Below are positions 56,657-64,000 of a DNA stretch of 64,000 nucleotides, in pieces (within the stretch, counting starts at the first letter, position 1; each line of letters starts with the position of its first letter). The notes below the pieces were generated by a model. It did not search any database and was not told the origin of the DNA. It saw only the letters and a program-made list of their open reading frames with translations. Origin of the DNA: an uncultured Rhizobiaceae bacterium (GTDB lineage Bacteria > Pseudomonadota > Alphaproteobacteria > Rhizobiales > Rhizobiaceae). The translations under genes were made by a program, and so were the position numbers. The stretch covers positions 62,001 to 126,000 of the forward strand of contig CATQIJ010000006.1 in assembly GCA_958296345.1 (NCBI GenBank), in the 5' to 3' direction.

Positions 56657-57697
56657 ATGAGTACTAAACCTAAAGTCAGCCTTCGTGGCCTTTTCAAAAT
56701 TTTTGGCGCTAATGGCAAAGAGGCATTGCAACATGTGAAAAATGGTATGGGCAAGGAAGACTTGCTTGCACAGCATCAACATGTTCTTGGGCTGCAAGAT
56801 ATCAATGTGGATATGCAAGCGGGTGAAATTACCGTTGTAATGGGGCTTTCGGGCTCTGGTAAATCTACGCTTATACGTCACCTTAATCGCCTTATTGATC
56901 CGACTGACGGTGAGATTTGGGTTGATGGCGAAGATGTTATGAAGCTCAATGAAGATGAACTTTGCAAAATACGCCAAGATAAAATGTCGATGGTTTTCCA
57001 GAAATTTGCACTTCTTCCTCACCGTACTGTTCTTCAAAATGCTGGAATGGCCTTGAAGGTTCGTGGTGAAAGCGAAGAGACGCAAAACTCTGAAGCTATG
57101 AAGTGGCTTGAGCGGGTTGGTCTGCAAGGCTTTGAAAATCATTACCCTGCGCAACTTTCTGGCGGCATGCAACAACGTGTGGGTATTGCGCGTGCGTTGA
57201 CTGCCAATACTGATATTATGTTAATGGATGAGGCGTTCTCTGCGCTTGATCCGCTTATTCGTACCGACATGCAAGACCTTCTGCTTGAGTTACAACAAGA
57301 GCTACACAAGACAATTGTTTTCATTACGCATGATCTTGATGAAGCTCTGAAACTTGCTGACCACTTGGTCATCTTGAAAGATGGTGCTGTTGTGCAGCAA
57401 GGTGAACCACAAGGCATTCTGCTTAATCCTGCTGATCCTTATATTGAAGACTTCGTGAGTGACATTAATCGAGCACGCGTTTTGAAGGTTAGCTCTGTGA
57501 TGGGCAAGGTCAAAAAAGGCGCTAAATATGCTGGTGATGTTCAGATTGGTGATAATCTGGAGAGCATGATTGCACTTTCTAATGGTGAGACAGGTAAAAT
57601 CTACCGTGTCTTAGATGGCAAGGAAGTTATCGGCCAACTTGATATGCTTGATTTGGTTAAGTCATTGGTGCCTCGTATTTCTAGCGGTAAGGGTTAA
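56657..57697 (+). CDS. proV: Glycine betaine/proline betaine ABC ATPase
   Basis: 346 aa from ATG 56657 (MSTKPKVSLRG). The ProV-type N-terminus (FKIFGANGKEALQHVKNGMGKEDLL) precedes Walker A GLSGSGKSTLIRHLNRL, Q-loop VFQKFALLPHRTV, signature LSGGMQQRVGIARAL, Walker B IMLMDEAFSALDP, H-loop FITHDLDEAL. The C-terminus is short (GKIYRVLDGKEVIGQLDMLDL), with at most one CBS-like half, so osmotic sensing by a tandem CBS module may be reduced. Confidence 0.93.
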   Translation: MSTKPKVSLRGLFKIFGANGKEALQHVKNGMGKEDLLAQHQHVLGLQDINVDMQAGEITVVMGLSGSGKSTLIRHLNRLIDPTDGEIWVDGEDVMKLNEDELCKIRQDKMSMVFQKFALLPHRTVLQNAGMALKVRGESEETQNSEAMKWLERVGLQGFENHYPAQLSGGMQQRVGIARALTANTDIMLMDEAFSALDPLIRTDMQDLLLELQQELHKTIVFITHDLDEALKLADHLVILKDGAVVQQGEPQGILLNPADPYIEDFVSDINRARVLKVSSVMGKVKKGAKYAGDVQIGDNLESMIALSNGETGKIYRVLDGKEVIGQLDMLDLVKSLVPRISSGKG

Positions 57698-57722
57698 GTT
57701 TAAAGTGATCCAATTCTGATTG

Positions 57723-57884
57723 AGCTCTTCCCTCTCCCACAAGGAGAGAAGGGAAGAGCATGTATCATCGTTCACTCGCCCATTTCTGAACGGTGTTGTT
57801 ACAATTATTTCTTACAAACTTGTAGGCTGCTCAAATAAACGCCATCTAAGTTTTAGTATTCAGACGCTCGTTTGAGCAGCCTAC
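57723..57884. repeat. Intergenic palindromes
   Basis: First, GCTCTTCCCT-CTCC with GGAGAG-AAGGGAAGAGC, a long hairpin at 57723-57759 that may also terminate proV transcription. Second, GTAGGCTGCTCAAATAAACG (57822-57841) with CGTTTGAGCAGCCTAC (57869-57884), a 14-bp stem with a 4-base bulge and 27-base loop. The first is similar in style to the CCTCCCCC palindrome at 8.9 kb. Confidence 0.6.
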
Positions 57885-58376
57885 GCAGAGATTTTTAGTA
57901 CCGCCTCACGGGATAAATCGCGCGGGATCGACCTTCGAGGTGAGGTTGCGCCCGACACGCAACCATGACCGTTTTCATTTCATCTCACCATAGTTCTATG
58001 CTCTTCACATCCAACCACCCAAGAACAACAACGCACCGCTCTGCTTTCAAAACTGCCCTGAAGTGCTTCGGTGGCCAAACAGCGTTTGCATGACAGATTT
58101 GATGAACTGATAATGCAGGAAGTATTTGAGGCGGGGAAAAGTATTTTGAGAATAATATTTATTTTTAGCCCACGGCAGAAGCGGACATTCGATCCAACGG
58201 AAGTAATGTGTTGAAAACGGTTCGGCTGGGTTATACCTCAGATGCTGGAACGTCTGGGTGAAAAATCTCACGAAGTTGTTACTTGAAGCCTTTCAATCAG
58301 CGCTATGTTTTATTTATCTATCAATTTTCTTATTATAATTTCACCACATAAATCATTAGAGTGTGAAAAAATAGAA
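57885..58376. other. Gene-free region, GC-mixed
   Basis: About 490 bp with no credible gene. The first part is C/G-richer (CGCCTCACGGGATAAATCGCGCGGGATCGACC) and may be debris of a lost gene or repeat; an opposite-strand frame at 58047-58271 has no ribosome site and no recognisable product. Confidence 0.4.
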
Positions 58377-58907
58377 ATGAAAATTTTTCGAAAAAAAGCA
58401 ATCAGTAACATGGCCACAATAATTGCTCTTTTGGCGTTTCCGTTGATGGTTGCAGCAGGTTGTCAACCAACTGATAGTAATCAGTCAAAAACACCAGACG
58501 AAGTCTATCGAGCTTATTATGAAGCACAGAAAAAAGGACTCCTTACTGATATATTCAAAAATGGATTAATACTTGGAGATAAGGTAAGAGCATTTAAATC
58601 CAAAGATTCAATTAGGGAAGACGAAGAATCTTTAATAAAAATGCGGGGTGAGGAAAATGAAGAATATAAAAATGCGATTGCTGCTATGGTAAAACGTGCA
58701 AGCCTAATTGCACAGTGTGGAGAGCTTGTACTGGTCTCTGAAGTCATAAACGGTCAGAAGGCCTCTTTGGTTTATGATAGAAAGGAAATCTGTCAGGGGG
58801 ATCAAGTTATCAAGGCTGGTGTAAAAATTGAACTGGTCAATGAAGATGGATGGAAAATTACTCTAGGAGGTAGATCCATTATTCCCGAATATGTTCCCCA
58901 AAATTAA
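58377..58907 (+). CDS. Putative lipoprotein of unknown function
   Basis: 176 aa from ATG 58377; the frame begins at 58305 but this start gives a proper lipoprotein signal: basic MKIFRKKAISN, hydrophobic IIALLAFPLMV, lipobox VAAGC. The mature protein is small and charged (TPDEVYRAYYEAQKKGLLTDIFKNG), with NGQKASLVYDRKEICQGDQ near the end, resembling DUF4878-type/NTF2-like lipoproteins in layout. No close family recognised. Alone between two intergenic stretches. Confidence 0.65.
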   Translation: MKIFRKKAISNMATIIALLAFPLMVAAGCQPTDSNQSKTPDEVYRAYYEAQKKGLLTDIFKNGLILGDKVRAFKSKDSIREDEESLIKMRGEENEEYKNAIAAMVKRASLIAQCGELVLVSEVINGQKASLVYDRKEICQGDQVIKAGVKIELVNEDGWKITLGGRSIIPEYVPQN

Positions 58908-59206
58908 AATAAACTTATCAAAATTGTATTGAGCCATGGTGACTGTAATTTGTTTCATGAGCATAATTGGCGACTTAAATTCGAATATCTGCTTTGGGTC
59001 ATAACCAGCTATTAGCCTAGATTTTTCCCAAACTTAACATAACTATCCAGCTTATCGGCAGGTGTTGGCCAGAAGCGGCAAACAATTCCCAAGAGTGCAT
59101 GTAATAACCTTGTTGAGAGTTACTTGCGCATTGATATCAATTCGATATGTATGTTTAGTAAAGTCGGCAATTCAGCAATTAATGAATCTTTATGGAGTGA
59201 CCAAAT
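58908..59206. other. Intergenic region upstream of the dehydrogenase gene
   Basis: 300 bp without a convincing gene. Contains a small AT palindrome TTGATATCAATTCGATAT near 59131 that could be a regulator site. A 70-codon frame here overlaps the dehydrogenase gene out of frame and is dismissed. Confidence 0.4.
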
Positions 59207-60286
59207 ATGGCGGCAAACAGTTGGAATATAGCAGTAATTCCAGGAGACGGGATCGGCAAGGAAACCACGCCTGAAGGCATCAAGGTTTTAGAGGCTGCGC
59301 GCAAACGCTTCGATCTTGGTTTCGATTTTACCGATCATGATTTTGCATCAGCAGATTATTATACCGAACATGGTGAGATGATGCCGGATGATTGGAAAGA
59401 ACGGTTGATTGGTAGCGATGCGTTGTTCTTTGGTGCTGTAGGTTGGCCTGAGGTTGTGCCTGACCATATTTCGCTTTGGGGTTCCGTGATCAAATTTCGC
59501 CGTGAATTTGATCAATATGTCAGCTTGCGACCGGCGCGAGCGATGCCTGGTGTGCCGCTACCGCTGGCTGGACGTAAGGCTGGTGATATCGACATGATGA
59601 TCGTGCGCGAAAACACTGAAGGAGAATATTCGTCTATCGGTGGGCGAATGTTCCCCGACACGGACCGTGAAATCGTGTTGCAGGAAACCGTTATGAGCCG
59701 CCACGGTGTTGATCGCATTCTGCAATATGCGTTTGAGCTCGCAAGTCGACGAAGCGGTCATCTGACATCGGCGACAAAGTCCAATGGCATTTCAATTATC
59801 ATGCCCTATTGGGATGAGCGGGTTGAGGCTAAGGCGAAGGAATATCCTGATATCAAGGTTGATAAGTACCACATCGATATTCTCACCGCTCAATTTGTGC
59901 TGCATCCAGATTGGTTTGACGTGGTCGTGGCGTCCAATTTGTTCGGTGATATTCTTTCGGATCTGGGACCTGCCTGCACAGGAACCATTGGCATTGCGCC
60001 CTCCGGCAACATCAATCCTGAGGGCAAATTTCCATCACTGTTTGAGCCCGTCCACGGATCAGCTCCTGACATAGCGGGCAAAGGGATTGCCAATCCGATA
60101 GGGCAGATCTGGGCGGCCTCCATGATGCTGGACTATCTAGGGGCACCTGAAGCTGCTAAGGCGATTGTAAATGCGATTGAACTGGTTTTGGCAGAAGAGG
60201 CCCTGCGTACACCAGATTTGGGAGGCCCAGCCGACACCATTACCTGTGGTGCATCGGTCGTGGATGCCTTGCTAAGCGGTAGTTAA
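59207..60286 (+). CDS. Tartrate/D-malate dehydrogenase family enzyme
   Basis: 359 aa, isocitrate/isopropylmalate dehydrogenase superfamily. IAVIPGDGIGKETTPEGIKVLE at the N-terminus; SLRPARAMPGVPLPL; VRENTEGEYSSIGGRMFP; metal-binding VVASNLFGDILSDLGPACTG with the Asp pair; FEPVHGSAPDIAGKGIANPIG. The wording of these motifs matches tartrate dehydrogenase/decarboxylase and D-malate dehydrogenase (DmlA). Richer in G/C than its neighbours, suggesting transfer. The next gene starts 2 bp later, so the two are an operon. Confidence 0.88.
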   Translation: MAANSWNIAVIPGDGIGKETTPEGIKVLEAARKRFDLGFDFTDHDFASADYYTEHGEMMPDDWKERLIGSDALFFGAVGWPEVVPDHISLWGSVIKFRREFDQYVSLRPARAMPGVPLPLAGRKAGDIDMMIVRENTEGEYSSIGGRMFPDTDREIVLQETVMSRHGVDRILQYAFELASRRSGHLTSATKSNGISIIMPYWDERVEAKAKEYPDIKVDKYHIDILTAQFVLHPDWFDVVVASNLFGDILSDLGPACTGTIGIAPSGNINPEGKFPSLFEPVHGSAPDIAGKGIANPIGQIWAASMMLDYLGAPEAAKAIVNAIELVLAEEALRTPDLGGPADTITCGASVVDALLSGS

Positions 60287-60288
60287 CC

Positions 60289-61178
60289 GTGAGCCAGTCC
60301 GCCTTTCTTCAGGGGTTCGAGCTTCACAAGCGTAGTATCCGGGACATAGAGATCAATTATGCTGTGGCCGGTTCGGGTCCACCTGTATTGCTGCTTCATG
60401 GATACCCACAGACTCATGTGGTCTGGCGTAAGATCGCTCCTGATCTAGTGGCTAAGGGATTTCAGGTAATTACCCCAGACCTGCGTGGTTACGGCGACAG
60501 TGACAAACCGGAAAGCGATGACCAGCATTTGCCATATTGTAAACGAGAGATGGCGGCAGACCAGGTAGGTCTGATGGCGGCGCTGGGGCACGAACAGTTC
60601 GCGGTTGTCGGTCATGATCGGGGTGGTCGTGTGGCTCATCGCTTGGCCCTGGACTATTCAGATGCAGTCAGTTCGATATCGCGCCAACATTGACCATGTA
60701 TGAACAAACAGATCAGGATTTCGCCACCCGCTATTTCTGGTGGTTCTTCCTCATCCAGCCTCAGGATCTGCCTGAACGGCTCATTGGATATGATCCGGAA
60801 TATTTCCTGCGACGCCATATTGCAGGACAGGTCAAGATTGATGGGGCTGTCGAGGAAGAAGTGATTGCGGAGTATCTTCGCACCTATAGCGATCCTGCAA
60901 CTATTCATGCGATCTGTGAGGACTATCGCGCTGCAGCCTCCATTGATCTGGAACACGACCGACAAGACCTTGAACAAATGATTCAATGCCCATTGCTTGC
61001 TATCTGGGGTGAAAGAGGCGTGGTTGGGAATACTTACGATGTCGTTGAAACTTGGCGGAGTAAAGCCATATCTGTTGAAGGGCTGGCGCTAGACTGTGGT
61101 CATGCGATTCCGGAGGAGAAACCATCAGAACTTGTAGGCGCTTTGGTTCCACACCTGCAGGGTGGTTTTGGAATTTAA
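60289..61178 (+). pseudogene. Haloacetate dehalogenase-like alpha/beta hydrolase, disrupted
   Basis: About 296 aa before disruption. GTG start 60289. Oxyanion HGYPQTHVVWRKIAPDL, nucleophile Asp in VGHDRGGRVAHRLALDYSDAVS, later CEDYRAAASIDLEHDRQDLEQ, LLAIWGERGVV and the catalytic His in LDCGHAIPEEKPSELV. These match fluoroacetate/haloacetate dehalogenases. The frame breaks after DAVS: the usual RIAVL-like linker is missing and the second frame resumes at DIAPTLTMYEQTDQDFATRYFWWFF. This fits a deletion of about 14 bp (60668-60675 region), not a homopolymer slip, so it looks like a real mutation. GC-rich like the preceding gene. Confidence 0.82.
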
Positions 61179-61373
61179 ATCGAGAGCATAAAAAGATATT
61201 ATCAAGATAAGGAATTTCTGGATTTCCTAGGTTTCCGGCCTGGTTTGGAGCGCCCAGAAATGACTCAAAGTTGTAATACAGCCGAATAGCTATGATTGGT
61301 CGCTTCTGGCCAATAGCTGACATCTCGTACTTTCCCTCTTGCCATTCCCCAAACCTTCCACTAACCTAACCTC
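61179..61373. other. Spacer before leuL
   Basis: About 195 bp with no gene seen; may contain the promoter of the leu leader. No clear -35/-10 pair stands out. Confidence 0.4.
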
Positions 61374-61448
61374 ATGAACACAACACGCATCCTGCTAAAC
61401 ACACTTCTGCTCGCACTTAGATGCGATCGTTGGGCTTGTGTTATCTAA
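61374..61448 (+). CDS. leuL: Leucine leader peptide
   Basis: 24 codons from ATG 61374 to TAA 61446-61448, with the Leu-rich core RILLNTLLLALR containing six Leu codons (CTG, CTA, CTT, CTG, CTC, CTT). It lies 122 bp ahead of leuA and its stop is part of the attenuator stem. A leader of this kind lets ribosome stalling at Leu codons control leuA transcription. Confidence 0.78.
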   Translation: MNTTRILLNTLLLALRCDRWACVI

Positions 61449-61500
61449 GAGCGTCCAGCGGTTGTAACGGTCTTCGACCACGCTCTTAAATCTTTTCAAA
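61446..61500 (+). terminator. leu attenuator terminator
   Basis: Stem TAAGAGCG (61446-61453) with CGCTCTTA (61481-61488), an inner hairpin within the loop, and the tail AATCTTTT. It begins at the leuL stop codon and ends 70 bp before leuA, as expected for a Rho-independent attenuator. Confidence 0.78.
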
Positions 61501-61570
61501 ATTTAAATAGAAATTTATGTGCTTTTTGGACTATATCTATGTCCACATATTGCACATGCTAAAATAAGAA

Positions 61571-63274
61571 ATGACCGTAAAAATGACTAGCAATACTCAA
61601 ACTCCTATTATGCCAACTGCTGGCGAGAAATATCGTGCTTATGAGCAGATTGATTTGTCTGATCGCACTTGGCCTTCAAAGACCATTACCGAAGCGCCGA
61701 TTTGGTGTTCCGTTGATCTGCGTGATGGAAATCAGGCGTTGATTGACCCGATGGGGCAAGACCGCAAAGAGCGTATGTTCAAGCTTTTGCTTGATATGAA
61801 ATTTAAAGAAATTGAAATTGGTTTTCCATCTGCTTCGCAAACAGATTTTGATTTTGCGCGCTGGTGTGTGGAGCAAGGTAATGTGCCTGATGATGTCTCG
61901 CTTCAGGTGCTTGTGCAGTGTCGCCCTGAATTAATCACGCGCACGTTTGAAAGCCTAGAGGGCGCAAACAAGCCCGTAGTGCATTTTTATAACTCAACGT
62001 CAGAGCTTCAGCGCCGTGTAGTGTTTGGGCAAGATCGCAATGGAATCAGACAGATAGCAGTAGATGCTGCGAAAATGATTCGAGATATGGCAGAAGATGC
62101 AGGTGGTGGATTTAGATTTGAATATTCGCCTGAGAGTTTTACAGGTACTGAACTTGACTTCGCGCTTGAGATTTGTAATGCGGTTGAAGAGGTGATGCAG
62201 CCGACGAGTGATAACAAGTTGATTTTCAACTTGCCTGCAACGGTTGAGATGTCGACGCCAAATATTCATGCGGATCAAATTGAATGGATGTCGCGTAATT
62301 TGAATAACCGCGAAAACATCATTCTTTCACTTCACCCTCACAACGATCGTGGCACGGGTATTGCTGCAACAGAGCTTGGCTTGATGGCGGGTGCAGATCG
62401 TGTTGAGGGGACTTTGTTTGGTAATGGCGAGCGTACGGGTAATGTGGACTTGGTTACGCTAGCACTTAATATGTTTACGCAAGGGGTAGATCCACAGCTT
62501 GATTGTTCTGACATTAACTGCATGAAAGACACTTATGAATATTGCAATCAATTGCGAATTCCAGAGCGTCATCCTTATGTCGGTGAATTGGTGTACACCG
62601 CATTCTCTGGTTCGCATCAAGATGCAATTAATAAGGGTATGAAGGCGATTGAAAAAGCTAATAAGCCGCTTTGGGAAGTTCCTTATTTGCCGATTGATCC
62701 GCAAGATGTGGGACGTGATTACGAGGCTATCATTCGTATTAATTCGCAATCAGGCAAGGGCGGCATCGCTTATATCTTAGCGCAAGACTACGGTATTCAA
62801 TTACCGCGTAATTTGCAAATCGAGATGCGAAATGAAGTTCAGAACATTACGGATAAAGAAGGCGTTGAGCTTCCTTCTAGTCGTATCCATGATGTGTTTC
62901 AAGATGTCTATGTTAAGCAACCGGATGGGCGATTGAAGTTTGTTGATCACTCCACAACGCTTGCCGGTGAAGCAGGTTCTGGTGTTCGAAACCTTGAAGC
63001 GATCATAATGGATGGTGGCAAAGAGATTGCTATTAAAGGGCAGAGTACAGGTCTTGTTGATGGCTTCGTTGGTGCCCTATCAAAGCATGTAGGCGTCGAA
63101 ATTTCTGTGATTGATTATTCAGAACATAGTCTTGGTACAGGTGCAGATGCCTCCGCTATTTGTTATATGGAAGTTGAATCTGGTGGCAAAAAATTGTTTG
63201 GCGTTGGCGTAAATTCAAACATCGTTGCAGCTTCGCTTGAGGCATTGGTAAGCGCTGTTAATAGGCTCGTCTAA
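61571..63274 (+). CDS. leuA: 2-isopropylmalate synthase
   Basis: 567 aa, the long LeuA2-type. Catalytic barrel: WCSVDLRDGNQALIDPM with the Arg-Asp metal/acid pair, EIGFPSASQTDFDF, LSLHPHNDRGTGIAATELG (metal-binding His-x-His region) and EGTLFGNGERTGNVDLVTLALN. The C-terminal regulatory domain for leucine feedback begins near residue 430. Condenses acetyl-CoA and 2-oxoisovalerate. ATG 61571 is used, though ATG 61583 is possible. Preceded by the leuL attenuator. Confidence 0.95.
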   Translation: MTVKMTSNTQTPIMPTAGEKYRAYEQIDLSDRTWPSKTITEAPIWCSVDLRDGNQALIDPMGQDRKERMFKLLLDMKFKEIEIGFPSASQTDFDFARWCVEQGNVPDDVSLQVLVQCRPELITRTFESLEGANKPVVHFYNSTSELQRRVVFGQDRNGIRQIAVDAAKMIRDMAEDAGGGFRFEYSPESFTGTELDFALEICNAVEEVMQPTSDNKLIFNLPATVEMSTPNIHADQIEWMSRNLNNRENIILSLHPHNDRGTGIAATELGLMAGADRVEGTLFGNGERTGNVDLVTLALNMFTQGVDPQLDCSDINCMKDTYEYCNQLRIPERHPYVGELVYTAFSGSHQDAINKGMKAIEKANKPLWEVPYLPIDPQDVGRDYEAIIRINSQSGKGGIAYILAQDYGIQLPRNLQIEMRNEVQNITDKEGVELPSSRIHDVFQDVYVKQPDGRLKFVDHSTTLAGEAGSGVRNLEAIIMDGGKEIAIKGQSTGLVDGFVGALSKHVGVEISVIDYSEHSLGTGADASAICYMEVESGGKKLFGVGVNSNIVAASLEALVSAVNRLV

Positions 63275-64000
63275 ATGGTAGCTGACCTTTCCAACGGTGC
63301 TGCATGGATGAATGGGGAGATTATCCCCATTCAAGATGCAAAAATTTCTGTTACGGATTGGGGGTTAACGCGTAGCGATATTACCTATGATGTTGTGCAT
63401 GTTTGGGAGGGGAAGTTCTTCCGTATAGATGATTATCTAGATCGGTTTATGGTTTCGATTGAAAAATCTCGCTTCGATATCCCGCAATCGCGTGATGAGA
63501 TCAAAAGTATCTTGCATGAGATGGTTGGCAGCTCAGGTTTAAAGTCTGCCTATGTCTCTATGGTGGCAAGTCGCGGTACGCCTTCTGTTCCAGGTACGCG
63601 TGACCCGCGCCGTTGTGATAATCATTTTTACGCTTGGGTTGTGCCGTTTATCTGGGTGATTGCACCTGAGATTACTAAGCGTGGCGCGCATATATTATTG
63701 GCAGGTGGCACAACACGGATTGGCACGAACTCGGTTGACCCAACGGTTAAAAACTACCACTGGGGTGATATGACCAAGGGTCTGTTTGAGGCGCTTGATG
63801 CTGGTTATGATACTGCGGTTCTCTTAGATGACCAGGGCTTTGTCACCGAAGGGCCAGGCTTTAATGTCTTTGCGATTGTTGATGGCAAAGTCATTACGCC
63901 AAAATCCGGAATGCTTGAAGGTATTACGCGTAAAACTGTTCTTGAAATTTGTGCAGAACTTGATCTGCCTCATGAGGCTAAAAACATAACGGCAGATGAG
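63275..64000 (+). CDS. Class IV aminotransferase (branched-chain type), 5' part
   Basis: ATG 63275 lies on the base after the leuA stop; 242 codons are open to the window edge, so the gene is truncated by the window, not broken. PLP fold type IV: AAWMNGEIIPIQDAKISVTDWGLTRSDITYDVVHVWEGKFF, an RIGTNSVDPTVKNYHWGDMTKGLFEA segment carrying the PLP Lys, and VTEGPGFNVFAIVDGKVITP. It could be a branched-chain or D-amino-acid aminotransferase; location after leuA favours a leucine-related role. Confidence 0.9.
   Translation, partial: MVADLSNGAAWMNGEIIPIQDAKISVTDWGLTRSDITYDVVHVWEGKFFRIDDYLDRFMVSIEKSRFDIPQSRDEIKSILHEMVGSSGLKSAYVSMVASRGTPSVPGTRDPRRCDNHFYAWVVPFIWVIAPEITKRGAHILLAGGTTRIGTNSVDPTVKNYHWGDMTKGLFEALDAGYDTAVLLDDQGFVTEGPGFNVFAIVDGKVITPKSGMLEGITRKTVLEICAELDLPHEAKNITADE

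Noticed and set aside
58047..58271. 74-codon minus-strand frame downstream of proV
   Set aside because: No motif or ribosome site; lies in a region with palindromes and possible gene debris.
1..64000. tRNA, rRNA, CRISPR array, insertion sequence or prophage
   Set aside because: No T-loop-like tRNA context outside genes, no regularly spaced repeats and no transposase, integrase or phage structural genes were seen. A tRNAscan or ISfinder search could not be run.

Overview
The window looks like a chromosomal segment of an AT-leaning alphaproteobacterium, probably a marine-type member of Hyphomicrobiales (Rhizobiales). The reasons are a fused TrpE(G) anthranilate synthase preceded by a 14-residue Trp-Trp-Trp leader peptide, an OpgC-type membrane protein, two complete Liv-type ABC operons, a znuA/znuCB/zur locus and a leucine-rich leader ahead of leuA. 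Species assignment is not possible from sequence alone. I found no tRNA, rRNA, CRISPR array, insertion sequence or prophage.

Layout. 1-20 kb: an acyl-CoA and 2-oxo/2-hydroxy acid catabolic region. It is framed by two separate pairs of a CaiB-type CoA transferase and a ThDP-dependent acetolactate-synthase-like enzyme, and holds thiolase, two SDRs, a MaoC hydratase, an acyl-CoA dehydrogenase and a quinone oxidoreductase. The second half of this region has a DUF11 protein, OpgC, a TPR protein, and a YeeE/YedE sulfur transporter with a DUF302 protein. 20.2-23.4 kb: a tight operon of radical SAM protein, MTA phosphorylase-like enzyme and two rSAM-associated transferases. 23.4-28.5 kb: livMHFGK on the minus strand. 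28.7-32.6 kb: beta-carbonic anhydrase and zinc uptake genes. 32.7-37.3 kb: a second liv operon, followed by a phosphoesterase, Ppx/GppA, RlmE, a GGDEF-EAL protein and a lone receiver. 42.8-44.4 kb: cobalt-type nitrile hydratase with its accessory gene. 44.5-51.7 kb: a six-gene operon built around an AAA+ ATPase and a DUF2333 membrane protein, with no function I can assign. This is the best candidate for an undescribed system. 51.9-54.4 kb: a pseudoknot-capable RNA, the trpL attenuator and trpE(G). 54.5-57.7 kb: a glycine-betaine-type ABC transporter. 58.3-61.2 kb: a lipoprotein and a more GC-rich pair, tartrate/D-malate dehydrogenase plus a broken haloacetate dehalogenase. 61.4 kb to the end: leuL attenuator, leuA, and a class IV aminotransferase that runs off the window.

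Integrity. About fourteen genes are interrupted. Several carry single-base indels in homopolymers, three carry an in-frame TAG (all in genes for exported proteins), and the first 3 kb of the AAA+ operon holds roughly ten frame changes. This may be draft sequence error, real decay or both; the sequence alone cannot decide. Reconstructed reading frames are given for each, because the downstream frames remain clearly protein-like.
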